A stretch of 64,000 nucleotides of DNA from Valencia hispanica (Eukaryota > Chordata > Actinopteri > Cyprinodontiformes > Valenciidae): the NCBI GenBank assembly GCA_963556495.2, contig OY747715.1:7501-71500 (forward strand), read 5' to 3'. Made by a program: the position numbers and the translations under genes. The notes below the pieces were generated by a model. The model was given only the letters and a program-made list of their open reading frames with translations. It was not told the origin of the DNA and made no database searches. Every line of letters starts with the position of its first letter. Position 1 is the first letter of the stretch. This document shows positions 24,742-37,107 of the stretch, one piece after another.

Positions 24742-27285
24742 GCGCCCCCTAGCTCTGCACGGGATGGAACCAGAGCTCCGATTATAACGCGGGGCGAATC
24801 GGGTGGACGAGACCTTTCCGTCGATGTCTGGATCATGCCTCTACGTTGAAGTATGGCCGAGTTTGCCCGATTCACCTTGTTTGGCAAGAAGCAGTCAGGG
24901 TGCAAGACTTTTCATGGGCTCTGAGAGTCTGGAGCCGTGTTGGCACTTTCAACCAAAACAATGAGATACGGGCATTATTCTTACACAGGTTATACAGATC
25001 CCCGAGAGCATCCGAGAACACGTCCAAACGTATCTCTGACGCTTTCCGCCTCCGAGCTACGGCTTTCCCAAAATGGTCGAGGTCAAGAGGTCACCCCTTG
25101 CACAGCGCCCAGTCTATTGGGGGCTTATTTGGCCATACGGTGGGTTAGAGACTCGGAACCATTTCCGGCTTAAACCTGGCATCCCACCCATGGATGGCGT
25201 CTGTTTTGGTCACAAACGCCCACCAGGAAGGACCCCGAAATGTGCCCTAAAGTCAGGTGGGTCGAATGCCTTTAATAGATTGCAATCGGGAACAATAGAT
25301 GTCATTATGGAAGGAGGTTATTTCTTCTCAAAACCTAAAAAAAGCGAGCGAGAAGGACCGTTAGGGCACCGTTGCGATCGCGTGAGCGAGGTCTTTAACG
25401 CGGAGCTTAGCCCAGGTCTCCACACCCAACCGCTGCCAAGTTGGTTCCAGAACAGCGCCACCTACATGGCGCTCACCTATGTGATGCAGCTTTTCGAGAG
25501 TTTTCCGACGGTGTTGGTTGCTAATCCCTCGCTGCTTTCCTTATAGAGATACAGCACTTAATTGGGTGAAAAAGTTCAACATTTGGCGCTCCCTAGCTCT
25601 GCACAGGATGGAACCAGAGCTCCGATTCCAACGCGGGGCGAATCGGGTGGACGAGACCTTTCCGTCGATGTCTGGATCATGCCTCTACGTTGAAGTATGG
25701 CCGAGTTTGCCCGATTCACCTTGTTTGGCAAGAAGGAGTCAGGGTGCAAGACTTTTCATGGGCTCTGAGAGTCTGGAGCCGTGTTGGCACTTTCAACCAA
25801 AACAATGATATACGGGCATTATTCTTACACAGGTTATACAGATCCCCGAGTGCATCCGAGAACACGTCCAGCCGTATCTCTGACGCTTTCCCCCTCCGAG
25901 CTACGGCTTTCCAAAATGGTCGAGGTCAAGAGGTCACCCCTTGCACAGCGCCCAGTCTTTTGGGGGCTTATTCGGCCATACGGAGGGTTAGAGACTCGGA
26001 ACCACTTCCGGCTGAAACCTGGCATCCCACCCATGGATGGCGTCTGTTTTGGTCACAAATGGCCCCCAGGAAGGACCCCAAAATGTGCCCTAAAGTGAGG
26101 TGGGTCGAATGCCTTTAATAGATTGCAATCGGGAACGATAGATGTCAATATGGAAGGAAGTTTTTCCAGAAAAGCGTCACCTACGTGGCATTCACATATG
26201 TTGTAGAGCACTCTGACTGCTTTCCAAAGATGTCTTTATATAACCTCTGACTTCTTCCAAGCTGGAGATAGAGGACTTCAAGGATTTAAGCTTCCCATCC
26301 CCCAACCCTGCTGTCAGAGACCAAAAAGCACTGCAGCAGCTTTTGAACGGGAGATGATCGGGAGAAGATTTTCTGGTCATGGCCAATTGAGCTGATATTC
26401 AGATATGTGACAGGTCTTGCAACGAAGTACAGTGTGTGAAATTTTTGTGCTTCCTGTGGCTAACCGTTAGCCCAAAAATCCATGATTCCATTTTCCAGAT
26501 TTGTATCTATTCACATTAAAATTTGTCTCATCTTCACTGCCGTGCCATGTCATTTGTTTAAGACCTTGGGGATTTCTGTTCAGTGGTCTGTTGTCACCAA
26601 TGAGAGGGGAGTCAGTGACAGGAGTTGGAAATCTTTTCGAGCACGTTTTGTCCCAAATGTCGGCCCAGCTACATCTCTGCCCACTGCCTTTCTGTAGAAG
26701 CAGAGTTCTCCGCGAAGCTGTTCTCCTCGGTGTTCTCGGTGCTTGCCTTCCCACGATACAGAACCTCAAAGATGAGGGATTTTGGACTCTTGGCGTCCTC
26801 TAGCCTACTCGTATTAAACTATTCGAGTCGGGCAGAAGCACACCGAAGACGTGGGTTTCGTGGCCCTACGACCTGGTTTAAATTTCACTTTTTAAAACGC
26901 TAAAGGTGATGGAGGAGCTGGGTGAGAGTGCTACCCAAAATGTGCCCTAAAGTCAGGAGGGTCGCCTGCCTTTAAGAGATTGCAATCGGGAACAATATAT
27001 GTCAGTATTGAAGGAAGTTATTTCTTCTCAAAACCTGAAAAAAGCGAGCGAGGAGGACAGTTAGGGCACCGTTGCGATCGCGTGAGCGAGGGCTTTAACG
27101 CGGACCTTAGCCCAGGTCTCCACACCCAACCGCTGCCAAGTTGGTTCCAGAACAGCGCCACCTACATGGCGCTCACCTATGTGATGCAGCTTTTCGAGAG
27201 CTTTCCGACGGTGTCGGTTGCTAATCCCTCGCTGCTTTCCTTATAGAGATACAGCACTTAATTGGGTGAAAAATTTCAACATTTA
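24742..27285. repeat. 2544-bp tandem unit 2
   Basis: This unit is, by eye, almost indistinguishable from units 3 and 4. All three share private variants such as CAGTCTATTGGGGG (from 25108), where units 1 and 5 have CAGTCTTTTGGGGG. Confidence 0.92.
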
Positions 27286-29829
27286 GCGCCCCCTAGCTCT
27301 GCACGGGATGGAACCAGAGCTCCGATTATAACGCGGGGCGAATCGGGTGGACGAGACCTTTCCGTCGATGTCTGGATCATGCCTCTACGTTGAAGTATGG
27401 CCGAGTTTGCCCGATTCACCTTGTTTGGCAAGAAGCAGTCAGGGTGCAAGACTTTTCATGGGCTCTGAGAGTCTGGAGCCGTGTTGGCACTTTCAACCAA
27501 AACAATGAGATACGGGCATTATTCTTACACAGGTTATACAGATCCCCGAGAGCATCCGAGAACACGTCCAAACGTATCTCTGACGCTTTCCGCCTCCGAG
27601 CTACGGCTTTCCCAAAATGGTCGAGGTCAAGAGGTCACCCCTTGCACAGCGCCCAGTCTATTGGGGGCTTATTTGGCCATACGGTGGGTTAGAGACTCGG
27701 AACCATTTCCGGCTTAAACCTGGCATCCCACCCATGGATGGCGTCTGTTTTGGTCACAAACGCCCACCAGGAAGGACCCCGAAATGTGCCCTAAAGTCAG
27801 GTGGGTCGAATGCCTTTAATAGATTGCAATCGGGAACAATAGATGTCATTATGGAAGGAGGTTATTTCTTCTCAAAACCTAAAAAAAGCGAGCGAGAAGG
27901 ACCGTTAGGGCACCGTTGCGATCGCGTGAGCGAGGTCTTTAACGCGGAGCTTAGCCCAGGTCTCCACACCCAACCGCTGCCAAGTTGGTTCCAGAACAGC
28001 GCCACCTACATGGCGCTCACCTATGTGATGCAGCTTTTCGAGAGTTTTCCGACGGTGTTGGTTGCTAATCCCTCGCTGCTTTCCTTATAGAGATACAGCA
28101 CTTAATTGGGTGAAAAAGTTCAACATTTGGCGCTCCCTAGCTCTGCACAGGATGGAACCAGAGCTCCGATTCCAACGCGGGGCGAATCGGGTGGACGAGA
28201 CCTTTCCGTCGATGTCTGGATCATGCCTCTACGTTGAAGTATGGCCGAGTTTGCCCGATTCACCTTGTTTGGCAAGAAGGAGTCAGGGTGCAAGACTTTT
28301 CATGGGCTCTGAGAGTCTGGAGCCGTGTTGGCACTTTCAACCAAAACAATGATATACGGGCATTATTCTTACACAGGTTATACAGATCCCCGAGTGCATC
28401 CGAGAACACGTCCAGCCGTATCTCTGACGCTTTCCCCCTCCGAGCTACGGCTTTCCAAAATGGTCGAGGTCAAGAGGTCACCCCTTGCACAGCGCCCAGT
28501 CTTTTGGGGGCTTATTCGGCCATACGGAGGGTTAGAGACTCGGAACCACTTCCGGCTGAAACCTGGCATCCCACCCATGGATGGCGTCTGTTTTGGTCAC
28601 AAATGGCCCCCAGGAAGGACCCCAAAATGTGCCCTAAAGTGAGGTGGGTCGAATGCCTTTAATAGATTGCAATCGGGAACGATAGATGTCAATATGGAAG
28701 GAAGTTTTTCCAGAAAAGCGTCACCTACGTGGCATTCACATATGTTGTAGAGCACTCTGACTGCTTTCCAAAGATGTCTTTATATAACCTCTGACTTCTT
28801 CCAAGCTGGAGATAGAGGACTTCAAGGATTTAAGCTTCCCATCCCCCAACCCTGCTGTCAGAGACCAAAAAGCACTGCAGCAGCTTTTGAACGGGAGATG
28901 ATCGGGAGAAGATTTTCTGGTCATGGCCAATTGAGCTGATATTCAGATATGTGACAGGTCTTGCAACGAAGTACAGTGTGTGAAATTTTTGTGCTTCCTG
29001 TGGCTAACCGTTAGCCCAAAAATCCATGATTCCATTTTCCAGATTTGTATCTATTCACATTAAAATTTGTCTCATCTTCACTGCCGTGCCATGTCATTTG
29101 TTTAAGACCTTGGGGATTTCTGTTCAGTGGTCTGTTGTCACCAATGAGAGGGGAGTCAGTGACAGGAGTTGGAAATCTTTTCGAGCACGTTTTGTCCCAA
29201 ATGTCGGCCCAGCTACATCTCTGCCCACTGCCTTTCTGTAGAAGCAGAGTTCTCCGCGAAGCTGTTCTCCTCGGTGTTCTCGGTGCTTGCCTTCCCACGA
29301 TACAGAACCTCAAAGATGAGGGATTTTGGACTCTTGGCGTCCTCTAGCCTACTCGTATTAAACTATTCGAGTCGGGCAGAAGCACACCGAAGACGTGGGT
29401 TTCGTGGCCCTACGACCTGGTTTAAATTTCACTTTTTAAAACGCTAAAGGTGATGGAGGAGCTGGGTGAGAGTGCTACCCAAAATGTGCCCTAAAGTCAG
29501 GAGGGTCGCCTGCCTTTAAGAGATTGCAATCGGGAACAATATATGTCAGTATTGAAGGAAGTTATTTCTTCTCAAAACCTGAAAAAAGCGAGCGAGGAGG
29601 ACAGTTAGGGCACCGTTGCGATCGCGTGAGCGAGGGCTTTAACGCGGACCTTAGCCCAGGTCTCCACACCCAACCGCTGCCAAGTTGGTTCCAGAACAGC
29701 GCCACCTACATGGCGCTCACCTATGTGATGCAGCTTTTCGAGAGCTTTCCGACGGTGTCGGTTGCTAATCCCTCGCTGCTTTCCTTATAGAGATACAGCA
29801 CTTAATTGGGTGAAAAATTTCAACATTTA
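27286..29829. repeat. 2544-bp tandem unit 3
   Basis: Every landmark is offset by exactly 2544 bp from unit 2. No difference was noticed in the stretches compared by eye. Confidence 0.92.
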
Positions 29830-32373
29830 GCGCCCCCTAGCTCTGCACGGGATGGAACCAGAGCTCCGATTATAACGCGGGGCGAATCGGGTGGACGAGA
29901 CCTTTCCGTCGATGTCTGGATCATGCCTCTACGTTGAAGTATGGCCGAGTTTGCCCGATTCACCTTGTTTGGCAAGAAGCAGTCAGGGTGCAAGACTTTT
30001 CATGGGCTCTGAGAGTCTGGAGCCGTGTTGGCACTTTCAACCAAAACAATGAGATACGGGCATTATTCTTACACAGGTTATACAGATCCCCGAGAGCATC
30101 CGAGAACACGTCCAAACGTATCTCTGACGCTTTCCGCCTCCGAGCTACGGCTTTCCCAAAATGGTCGAGGTCAAGAGGTCACCCCTTGCACAGCGCCCAG
30201 TCTATTGGGGGCTTATTTGGCCATACGGTGGGTTAGAGACTCGGAACCATTTCCGGCTTAAACCTGGCATCCCACCCATGGATGGCGTCTGTTTTGGTCA
30301 CAAACGCCCACCAGGAAGGACCCCGAAATGTGCCCTAAAGTCAGGTGGGTCGAATGCCTTTAATAGATTGCAATCGGGAACAATAGATGTCATTATGGAA
30401 GGAGGTTATTTCTTCTCAAAACCTAAAAAAAGCGAGCGAGAAGGACCGTTAGGGCACCGTTGCGATCGCGTGAGCGAGGTCTTTAACGCGGAGCTTAGCC
30501 CAGGTCTCCACACCCAACCGCTGCCAAGTTGGTTCCAGAACAGCGCCACCTACATGGCGCTCACCTATGTGATGCAGCTTTTCGAGAGTTTTCCGACGGT
30601 GTTGGTTGCTAATCCCTCGCTGCTTTCCTTATAGAGATACAGCACTTAATTGGGTGAAAAAGTTCAACATTTGGCGCTCCCTAGCTCTGCACAGGATGGA
30701 ACCAGAGCTCCGATTCCAACGCGGGGCGAATCGGGTGGACGAGACCTTTCCGTCGATGTCTGGATCATGCCTCTACGTTGAAGTATGGCCGAGTTTGCCC
30801 GATTCACCTTGTTTGGCAAGAAGGAGTCAGGGTGCAAGACTTTTCATGGGCTCTGAGAGTCTGGAGCCGTGTTGGCACTTTCAACCAAAACAATGATATA
30901 CGGGCATTATTCTTACACAGGTTATACAGATCCCCGAGTGCATCCGAGAACACGTCCAGCCGTATCTCTGACGCTTTCCCCCTCCGAGCTACGGCTTTCC
31001 AAAATGGTCGAGGTCAAGAGGTCACCCCTTGCACAGCGCCCAGTCTTTTGGGGGCTTATTCGGCCATACGGAGGGTTAGAGACTCGGAACCACTTCCGGC
31101 TGAAACCTGGCATCCCACCCATGGATGGCGTCTGTTTTGGTCACAAATGGCCCCCAGGAAGGACCCCAAAATGTGCCCTAAAGTGAGGTGGGTCGAATGC
31201 CTTTAATAGATTGCAATCGGGAACGATAGATGTCAATATGGAAGGAAGTTTTTCCAGAAAAGCGTCACCTACGTGGCATTCACATATGTTGTAGAGCACT
31301 CTGACTGCTTTCCAAAGATGTCTTTATATAACCTCTGACTTCTTCCAAGCTGGAGATAGAGGACTTCAAGGATTTAAGCTTCCCATCCCCCAACCCTGCT
31401 GTCAGAGACCAAAAAGCACTGCAGCAGCTTTTGAACGGGAGATGATCGGGAGAAGATTTTCTGGTCATGGCCAATTGAGCTGATATTCAGATATGTGACA
31501 GGTCTTGCAACGAAGTACAGTGTGTGAAATTTTTGTGCTTCCTGTGGCTAACCGTTAGCCCAAAAATCCATGATTCCATTTTCCAGATTTGTATCTATTC
31601 ACATTAAAATTTGTCTCATCTTCACTGCCGTGCCATGTCATTTGTTTAAGACCTTGGGGATTTCTGTTCAGTGGTCTGTTGTCACCAATGAGAGGGGAGT
31701 CAGTGACAGGAGTTGGAAATCTTTTCGAGCACGTTTTGTCCCAAATGTCGGCCCAGCTACATCTCTGCCCACTGCCTTTCTGTAGAAGCAGAGTTCTCCG
31801 CGAAGCTGTTCTCCTCGGTGTTCTCGGTGCTTGCCTTCCCACGATACAGAACCTCAAAGATGAGGGATTTTGGACTCTTGGCGTCCTCTAGCCTACTCGT
31901 ATTAAACTATTCGAGTCGGGCAGAAGCACACCGAAGACGTGGGTTTCGTGGCCCTACGACCTGGTTTAAATTTCACTTTTTAAAACGCTAAAGGTGATGG
32001 AGGAGCTGGGTGAGAGTGCTACCCAAAATGTGCCCTAAAGTCAGGAGGGTCGCCTGCCTTTAAGAGATTGCAATCGGGAACAATAGATGTCAGTATTGAA
32101 GGAAGTTATTTCTTCTCAAAACCTGAAAAAAGCGAGCGAGGAGGACAGTTAGGGCACCGTTGCGATCGCGTGAGCGAGGGCTTTAACGCGGACCTTAGCC
32201 CAGGTCTCCACACCCAACCGCTGCCAAGTTGGTTCCAGAACAGCGCCACCTACATGGCGCTCACCTATGTGATGCAGCTTTTCGAGAGCTTTCCGACGGT
32301 GTCGGTTGCTAATCCCTCGCTGCTTTCCTTATAGAGATACAGCACTTAATTGGGTGAAAAATTTCAACTTTTA
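29830..32373. repeat. 2544-bp tandem unit 4
   Basis: Same as unit 3 over most of its length. One difference is ATAGATGTCAG near 32083, where units 1-3 have ATATATGTCAG at the equivalent place. Confidence 0.92.
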
Positions 32374-34570
32374 GCGCCCCCTAGCTCTGCACGGGATGGA
32401 ACCAGAGCTCCGATTATAACGCGGGGCGAATCGGGTGGACGAGACCTTTCCGTCAATGTCTTGATCATGCCTCTACGTTGAAGTATGGCCGAGTTTGCCC
32501 GATTCACCTTGTTTGGCAAGAAGCAGTCAGGGTGCAAGACTTTTCATGGGCTCTGAGAGTCTGGAGCCGTGTTGGCACTTTCAACCAAAACAATGAGATA
32601 CGGGCATTATTCTTACACAGGTTATACAGATCCCCGAGAGCATCCGAGAACACGTCCAACCGTATCTCTGACGCTTTCCGCCTCCGAGCTACGGCTTTCC
32701 CAAAATGGTCGAGGTCAAGAGGTCACCCCTTGCACAGCGCCCAGTCTTTTGGGGGCTTATTTGGCCATACGGTGGGTTAGAGACTCGGAACCATTTCCGG
32801 CTTAAACCTGGCATCCCACCCATGGATGGCGTCTGTTTTGGTCACAAACGCCCCCCAGGAAGGACCCCGAAATGTGCCCTAAAGTCAGGTGGGTCGAATG
32901 CCTTTAATAGATTGCAATCGGGAACAATAGATGTCATTATGGAAGGAGGTTATTTCTTCTCAAAACCTAAAAAAAGCGAGCGAGAAGGACAGTTAGGGCA
33001 CCGTTGCGATCGCGTGAGCGAGGTCTTTAACGCGGACCTTAGCCCAGGTCTCCACACCCAACCGCTGCCAAGTTGGTTCCATAACAGCGCCACCTACATG
33101 GCGCTCACCTATGTGATGCAGCTTTTCGAGAGCTTTCCGACGGTGTCGGTTGCTAATCCCTCGCTGCTTTCCTTATAGAGATACAGCACTTAATTGGGTG
33201 AAAAAGTTCAACATTTGGCGCCCCCTAGCTCTGCACAGGATGGAACCAGAGCTCCGATTCCAACGCGGGGCGAATCGGGTGGACGAGACCTTTCCGTCGA
33301 TGTCTGGATCATGCCTCTACGTTGAAGTATGGCCGAGTTTGCCCGATTCACCTTGTTTGGCAAGAAGGAGTCAGGGTGCAAGACTTTTCATGGGCTCTGA
33401 GAGTCTGGAGCCGTGTTGGCACTTTCAACCAAAACAATGATATACGGGCATTATTCTTACACAGGTTATACAGATCCCCGAGTGCATCCGAGAACACGTC
33501 CAGCCGTATCTCTGACGCTTTCCCCCTCCGAGCTACGGCTTTCCAAAATGGTCGAGGTCAAGAGGTCACCCCTTGCACAGCGCCCAGTCTTTTGGGGGCT
33601 TATTCGGCCATACGGAGGGTTAGAGACTCGGAACCACTTCCGGCTGAAACCTGGCATCCCACCCATGGATGGCGTCTGTTTTGGTCACAAATGGCCCCCA
33701 GGAAGGACCCCAAAATGTGCCCTAAAGTGAGGTGGGTCGAATGCCTTTAATAGATTGCAATCGGGAACGATAGATGTCAATACGGAAGGAAGTTTTTCCA
33801 GAAAAGCGTCACCTACGTGGCATTCACATATGTTGTAGAGCACTCTGACTGCTTTCCAAAGATGTCTTTATATAACCTCTGACTTCTTCCAAGCTGGAGA
33901 TAGAGGACTTCAAGGATTTAAGCTTCCCATCCCCCAACCCTGCTGTCAGAGACCAAAAAGCACTGCAGCAGCTTTTGAACGGGAGATGATCGAGAGAAGA
34001 TTTTCTGGTCATGGCCAATTGAGCTGATATTCAGATATGTGACAGGTCTTGCAACGAAGTACAGTGTGTGAAATTTTTGTGCTTCCTGTGGCTAACCGTT
34101 AGCCCAAAAATCCATGATTCCATTTTCCAGATTTGTATCTATTCACATTAAAATTTGTCTCATCTTCACTGCCGTGCCATGTCATTTGTTTAAGACCTTG
34201 GGGATTTCTGTTCAGTGGTCTGTTGTCACCAATGAGAGGGGAGTCAGTGACAGGAGTTGGAAATCTTTTCGAGCACGTTTTGTCCCAAATGTTGGCCCAG
34301 CTACATCTCTGCCCACTGCCTTTCTGTAGAAGCAGAGTTCTCCGCGAAGCTGTTCTCCTCGGTGTTCTCGGTGCTTGCCTTCCCACGATACAGAACCTCA
34401 AAGATGAGGGATTTTTGACTCTTGGCATCCTCTGGCCTACCCTTATTAAACTGTAGGAGTCGGGCAAAAGCACGCCTGAAGACTTGGGTTACGTCGCCCT
34501 ACGACCCGGTTTAAATTTGACCTTTTAGAACGGGAAAGGTGATGGAGGAGCTGGGTGAGAGTGCCACCAA
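32374..34570. repeat. 2544-bp tandem unit 5, truncated and diverged at its right end
   Basis: The unit follows the array as far as about 34410, then accumulates many differences and stops near 34570 after GGGTGAGAGTGCCACC. Diverged edge units and homogeneous inner units are what unequal exchange would produce. Confidence 0.9.
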
Positions 34571-34890
34571 ACTCGCTCAGTAGTCGATTTCATAGTTGAA
34601 ACGACATTGGAAATCACCCCCCCCCACATTCACATGTAAAAATGGAAGACCCTATATATCTATATGAAAATATGGAATATATCAAATAACATTGAATCTG
34701 GAGTTGAAATTCAAAAATGGTCTTAGACTGACACCTAGTGGCCATTTTTTGAAACTGGAATTGAAATCTGGAATTGCGCAATATCGACTTGGAATTGCGC
34801 AATACCCAGATTCCAATTTCTTGTATATAGATGGAAATCTGTCTTGGAATTCTGGAATCTTCCATTTTAAATTGACAATGAATGGCGAAA
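34571..34890. other. AT-rich segment with 11-bp terminal inverted repeats
   Basis: AAAATGGAAGA near 34638 is matched by TCTTCCATTTT near 34858, enclosing about 230 bp in which TGGAATT-type words recur. It may be a small MITE-like element. No gene is seen. Confidence 0.5.
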
Positions 34891-34925
34891 CCCTATCCCT
34901 AACCCTAACCTAACTAACCTAACCT
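34891..34925. repeat. Interstitial telomeric repeat, short
   Basis: CCCTATCCCTAACCCTAACC is followed by degenerate CTAAC words. It lies about 30 kb inside the terminal tract in the same C-strand orientation. Degenerate CCTA words continue to about 35035. Confidence 0.85.
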
Positions 34926-35278
34926 CTCCCTGTTCATTTACCCTAAACCTAAGATCCCTGCCTAGCCCTACTTATCCCTAAACCCTAATTTGTGTCTATC
35001 TATCCCTATCTATCCCTATCTACTCCTAATCCCTGACGTCCTATTTTATTTAAAAACTAAACTAAGTTAAACTAAAATAAGTATTTAAGAAACCCAAACC
35101 GAGGAAGGAAAGCTCAGACGAGAGAAGGACGAGGAACGGATAAGGGGGTGCCTATACTAAATTCAGTTGCAGAGGGGAAGTTAAGGGAAACACAGAGAAC
35201 AAAGAGAAGAAAGCAAAGAGATGCTAAAGAGAAACAGAAATAGAAGAAACACAAGAAGTGACAGAGACACAAGGGGGG

Positions 35279-35339
35279 ACATGCACGGGAACCTGAAGAA
35301 GACACAGAAAAGTCGAAACGTCGTTCACGAAGTGCATGT
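35279..35339 (+). ncRNA. Hammerhead-ribozyme-like motif 1
   Basis: CTGAAGA (35293-35299) is followed by A, a GAC/GTC stem, and GAAA (35315-35318) then CG. An 8-bp perfect outer stem encloses the core: ACATGCAC at 35279-35286 and GTGCATGT at 35332-35339. Hammerhead motifs are known in Penelope-like elements. All four motifs in this window carry one extra A between CTGANGA and stem II compared with the textbook core, so self-cleavage is not assured. Confidence 0.55.
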
Positions 35340-35476
35340 GGGGGGCAACAGATAAATCAAGAGGAAAGCAAAGAGAACCTAATTAGAGGAAAGTAAGGGA
35401 TAGAGACAGAAGGCAAGAAAGCCACAAGAGAAGGAAATTGGACAGACAGAGTTAGTGCGAAGGACATTCGATGCGA

Positions 35477-35511
35477 GTGCACCACTGGACTTGTCCAGAA
35501 TTTTTTGAAAA
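35477..35511 (+). other. Penelope-like 3' end: GTGCAC box plus hairpin
   Basis: GTGCAC (35477-35482) is followed by the hairpin CTGGAC-TT-GTCCAG (35485-35498), then T/A-rich sequence and at once CCCTTACCCTAAACC. The order box, hairpin, T-rich, CCCT matches the 3' end of the intact element at 54273-54327. It is taken as the 3' end of a short non-autonomous relative. Confidence 0.5.
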
Positions 35512-35571
35512 CCCTTACCCTAAACCTACCCTACCCTTACCCTAACCCTACCCTAACCCTACCCTAACCCA
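35512..35571. repeat. Interstitial telomeric repeat
   Basis: About 60 bp of CCCTTACCC/CCCTAACCC variants in C-strand orientation directly follow the hairpin at 35485-35498. Confidence 0.93.
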
Positions 35572-35860
35572 GTTCTCATCATAATTCATCAAGTTAATTA
35601 AAAATCGTCTTACATTAAATAAATCAATAAATTAATAAAACGGTTCTCATCAACATTCATCAAATACATTACATAATCTGTTAAAAAGTCAGTTCTCATA
35701 ATTCATCAGGTAAATTAAAAAATCATCTTACATAAAAAATTCATCTTACATTTACAATTCATTCTATACTAAAAAAATTCATTCTACATTAAAAATCCAT
35801 TTTACATTAAGGAAAATTCATTCTACATTAAAAAGCAATTTTTATATCGAAAACTAATTA
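35572..35860. repeat. AT-rich degenerate tandem repeat (ATTCATYHTACATTAAAAA)
   Basis: Irregular copies of words such as TTCATTCTACATTAAAAA and GTTCTCATCA are present. No gene is seen. The consensus resembles the array at 36181-36425. Confidence 0.8.
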
Positions 35861-35934
35861 GGACTATGTGAAAAATAACCACAACAATTGGGAGAAATAA
35901 CACAACGAAAGTCTTCAGACTTTTTTGAGGGGGC

Positions 35935-35955
35935 GGAGCCTCACAGTATATAAGG
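35935..35955 (+). promoter_or_regulatory. TATA-type core promoter of a Penelope-like 5' end
   Basis: GGGGGCGGAGCC (a GC-box-like word) is followed by TATATAAGG (35947-35955), about 115 bp before hammerhead-like motif 2. The position fits a promoter in the 5' region of the truncated element that follows. Inferred only. Confidence 0.4.
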
Positions 35956-36047
35956 GACAGAGTGAGTGGAGAGCTCATTCTAGCTCTGACTTTCAAAGAG
36001 GCAACAGCTCCTTGACGGTGTGTACTAGGCTCAATCTTTTTTCTTTA

Positions 36048-36094
36048 CAACGTGCCGTAGGCCTGAGGAAGACTCTTTTGGAGTCGAAACGTTG
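36048..36094 (+). ncRNA. Hammerhead-ribozyme-like motif 2
   Basis: CTGAGGA (36063-36069), then A, then a perfect 5-bp stem GACTC/GAGTC with loop TTTTG, then GAAA (36086-36089). CAACGT at 36048-36053 can pair with ACGTTG at 36089-36094. A second GAAGTCGAAACG follows at once, as if the 3' half were duplicated. It lies 440 bp upstream of a basic ORF start, as hammerhead-like motif 4 does for the intact element. Confidence 0.55.
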
Positions 36095-36180
36095 AAGTCG
36101 AAACGTCTTTTTGTTTAGAAGCGTTTTTCTAAAAACGATTTTTGGTTATTAAAAACAGCTTTTTTATTTTATTTTTTTGT

Positions 36181-36425
36181 TTTTGAAAAGAACATTTCAT
36201 TTTACATTAAAATAACTATTTCATTTCACACTAGGAACATTTCACATTAAAAATAAATTTCATTTCACATTAAAAACATTTCATTTCACATTAAAAACAT
36301 TTCATTTCACATTAAAAACATTTCATTTCACCTTAAAAACATTTCATTTCACATTAAAAACAATTTCATATTAAAAACATTTCATTTCACATTCAAAACA
36401 ATTTCATTTTACATTAAAAAATAAA
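36181..36425. repeat. ~21-bp AT-rich minisatellite
   Basis: About ten copies of AACATTTCATTTCACATTAAA lie between hammerhead-like motif 2 and the ORF start, within the untranslated leader of the truncated Penelope-like element. Confidence 0.9.
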
Positions 36426-36536
36426 AAAAAAATTCCTTTTATAAAAACACTGATAATTTTTCAAACACTATACACATATATTTCTCTAAGCATACAAAGG
36501 CGAACCCAGTGTAGAGGAATTTCGTGGATCAGCAAC

Positions 36537-36692
36537 ATGGGGGATGAGTGGCAGGTGGTCCGACGTGGGAGGAGGCGTCAGCGTCCCATGCAGCGCGACC
36601 GTGGCCGCCGGGGTGATTTCTTTGGAGGGCAGGCCCGTGCACCACCCAACTTCGTAAGGAGTAGGGGTCCTAATCTTCGCCCTAACCCCTAA
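36537..36692 (+). pseudogene. Truncated ORF1 start of a second Penelope-like element
   Basis: This ATG-started frame of 51 codons begins MGDEWQVVRRGRRRQR and is rich in Arg and Gly. It resembles the start of the intact element's ORF1 (EGWTRVQYRRGRQR). The spacing after a hammerhead-like motif, the Arg-rich start and the orientation also agree. The frame ends in CGCCCTAACCCCTAA, so the stop codon falls inside a telomere-like word and the rest of ORF1 is missing. Probably the 5' end of a related but distinct subfamily, truncated at this point. The similarity is short, so confidence is moderate. Confidence 0.5.
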
Positions 36693-37021
36693 AGTGCTGT
36701 TTAGGCAGGCTTTTCAGCCCCGATGGTGCTCCCCCTGCTGGTCAACTTCTCTGCAGGACAGGTCCAGCAGTTCCCAGGCCTGTTGGAAACAATGTTGCAG
36801 ACAATGTTGCAAACCTCTGACACACACATTTCCTCCACCCTCGCTTTCCCACGCTAACTAAAGTCCGGCTGGTGGGAAACCTGTCTCCCCCACACCCGCA
36901 AAGAAGAGCACAGATTGTGATTGAGCAAGCAAATTACAACTCTATTACTCTGTTAATCTGTTACTTTGCACCGTTATACACGATGTGGACCAATAATAGC
37001 TAGATTTATATCTGCCTATCA
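36693..37021. other. Unassigned stretch
   Basis: CT-rich sequence with words such as CAGTTCCCAGGCCTGTTGG. No recognisable gene, RNA or transposon end is seen. Confidence 0.4.
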
Positions 37022-37107
37022 ATATATATATATATATATATATATTAAAATAAACAACTTCTGCAGACTGAATCACATCTGATGCATGTTGTCTGAACAT
37101 CCATATC
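37022..37107. repeat. TA microsatellite plus one 69-bp monomer
   Basis: (TA)n at 37022-37046 is followed by AAATAAACAACTTCTGCAGACTGAATCACATCTGATGCATGTTGTCTGAACATCC (written here in pieces: AAATAAACAACTT, CTGCAGACTGAATCACATCT, GATGCATGTTGTCTGAACAT). This is a single dispersed copy of the monomer that forms the array at 46845-47735. Confidence 0.85.

Noticed and set aside
22529..33178. Overlapping 90-157-codon frames in the 2544-bp units
   Set aside because: Several frames on both strands are open over the same DNA and none shows a recognisable domain; identity follows the DNA repeat.
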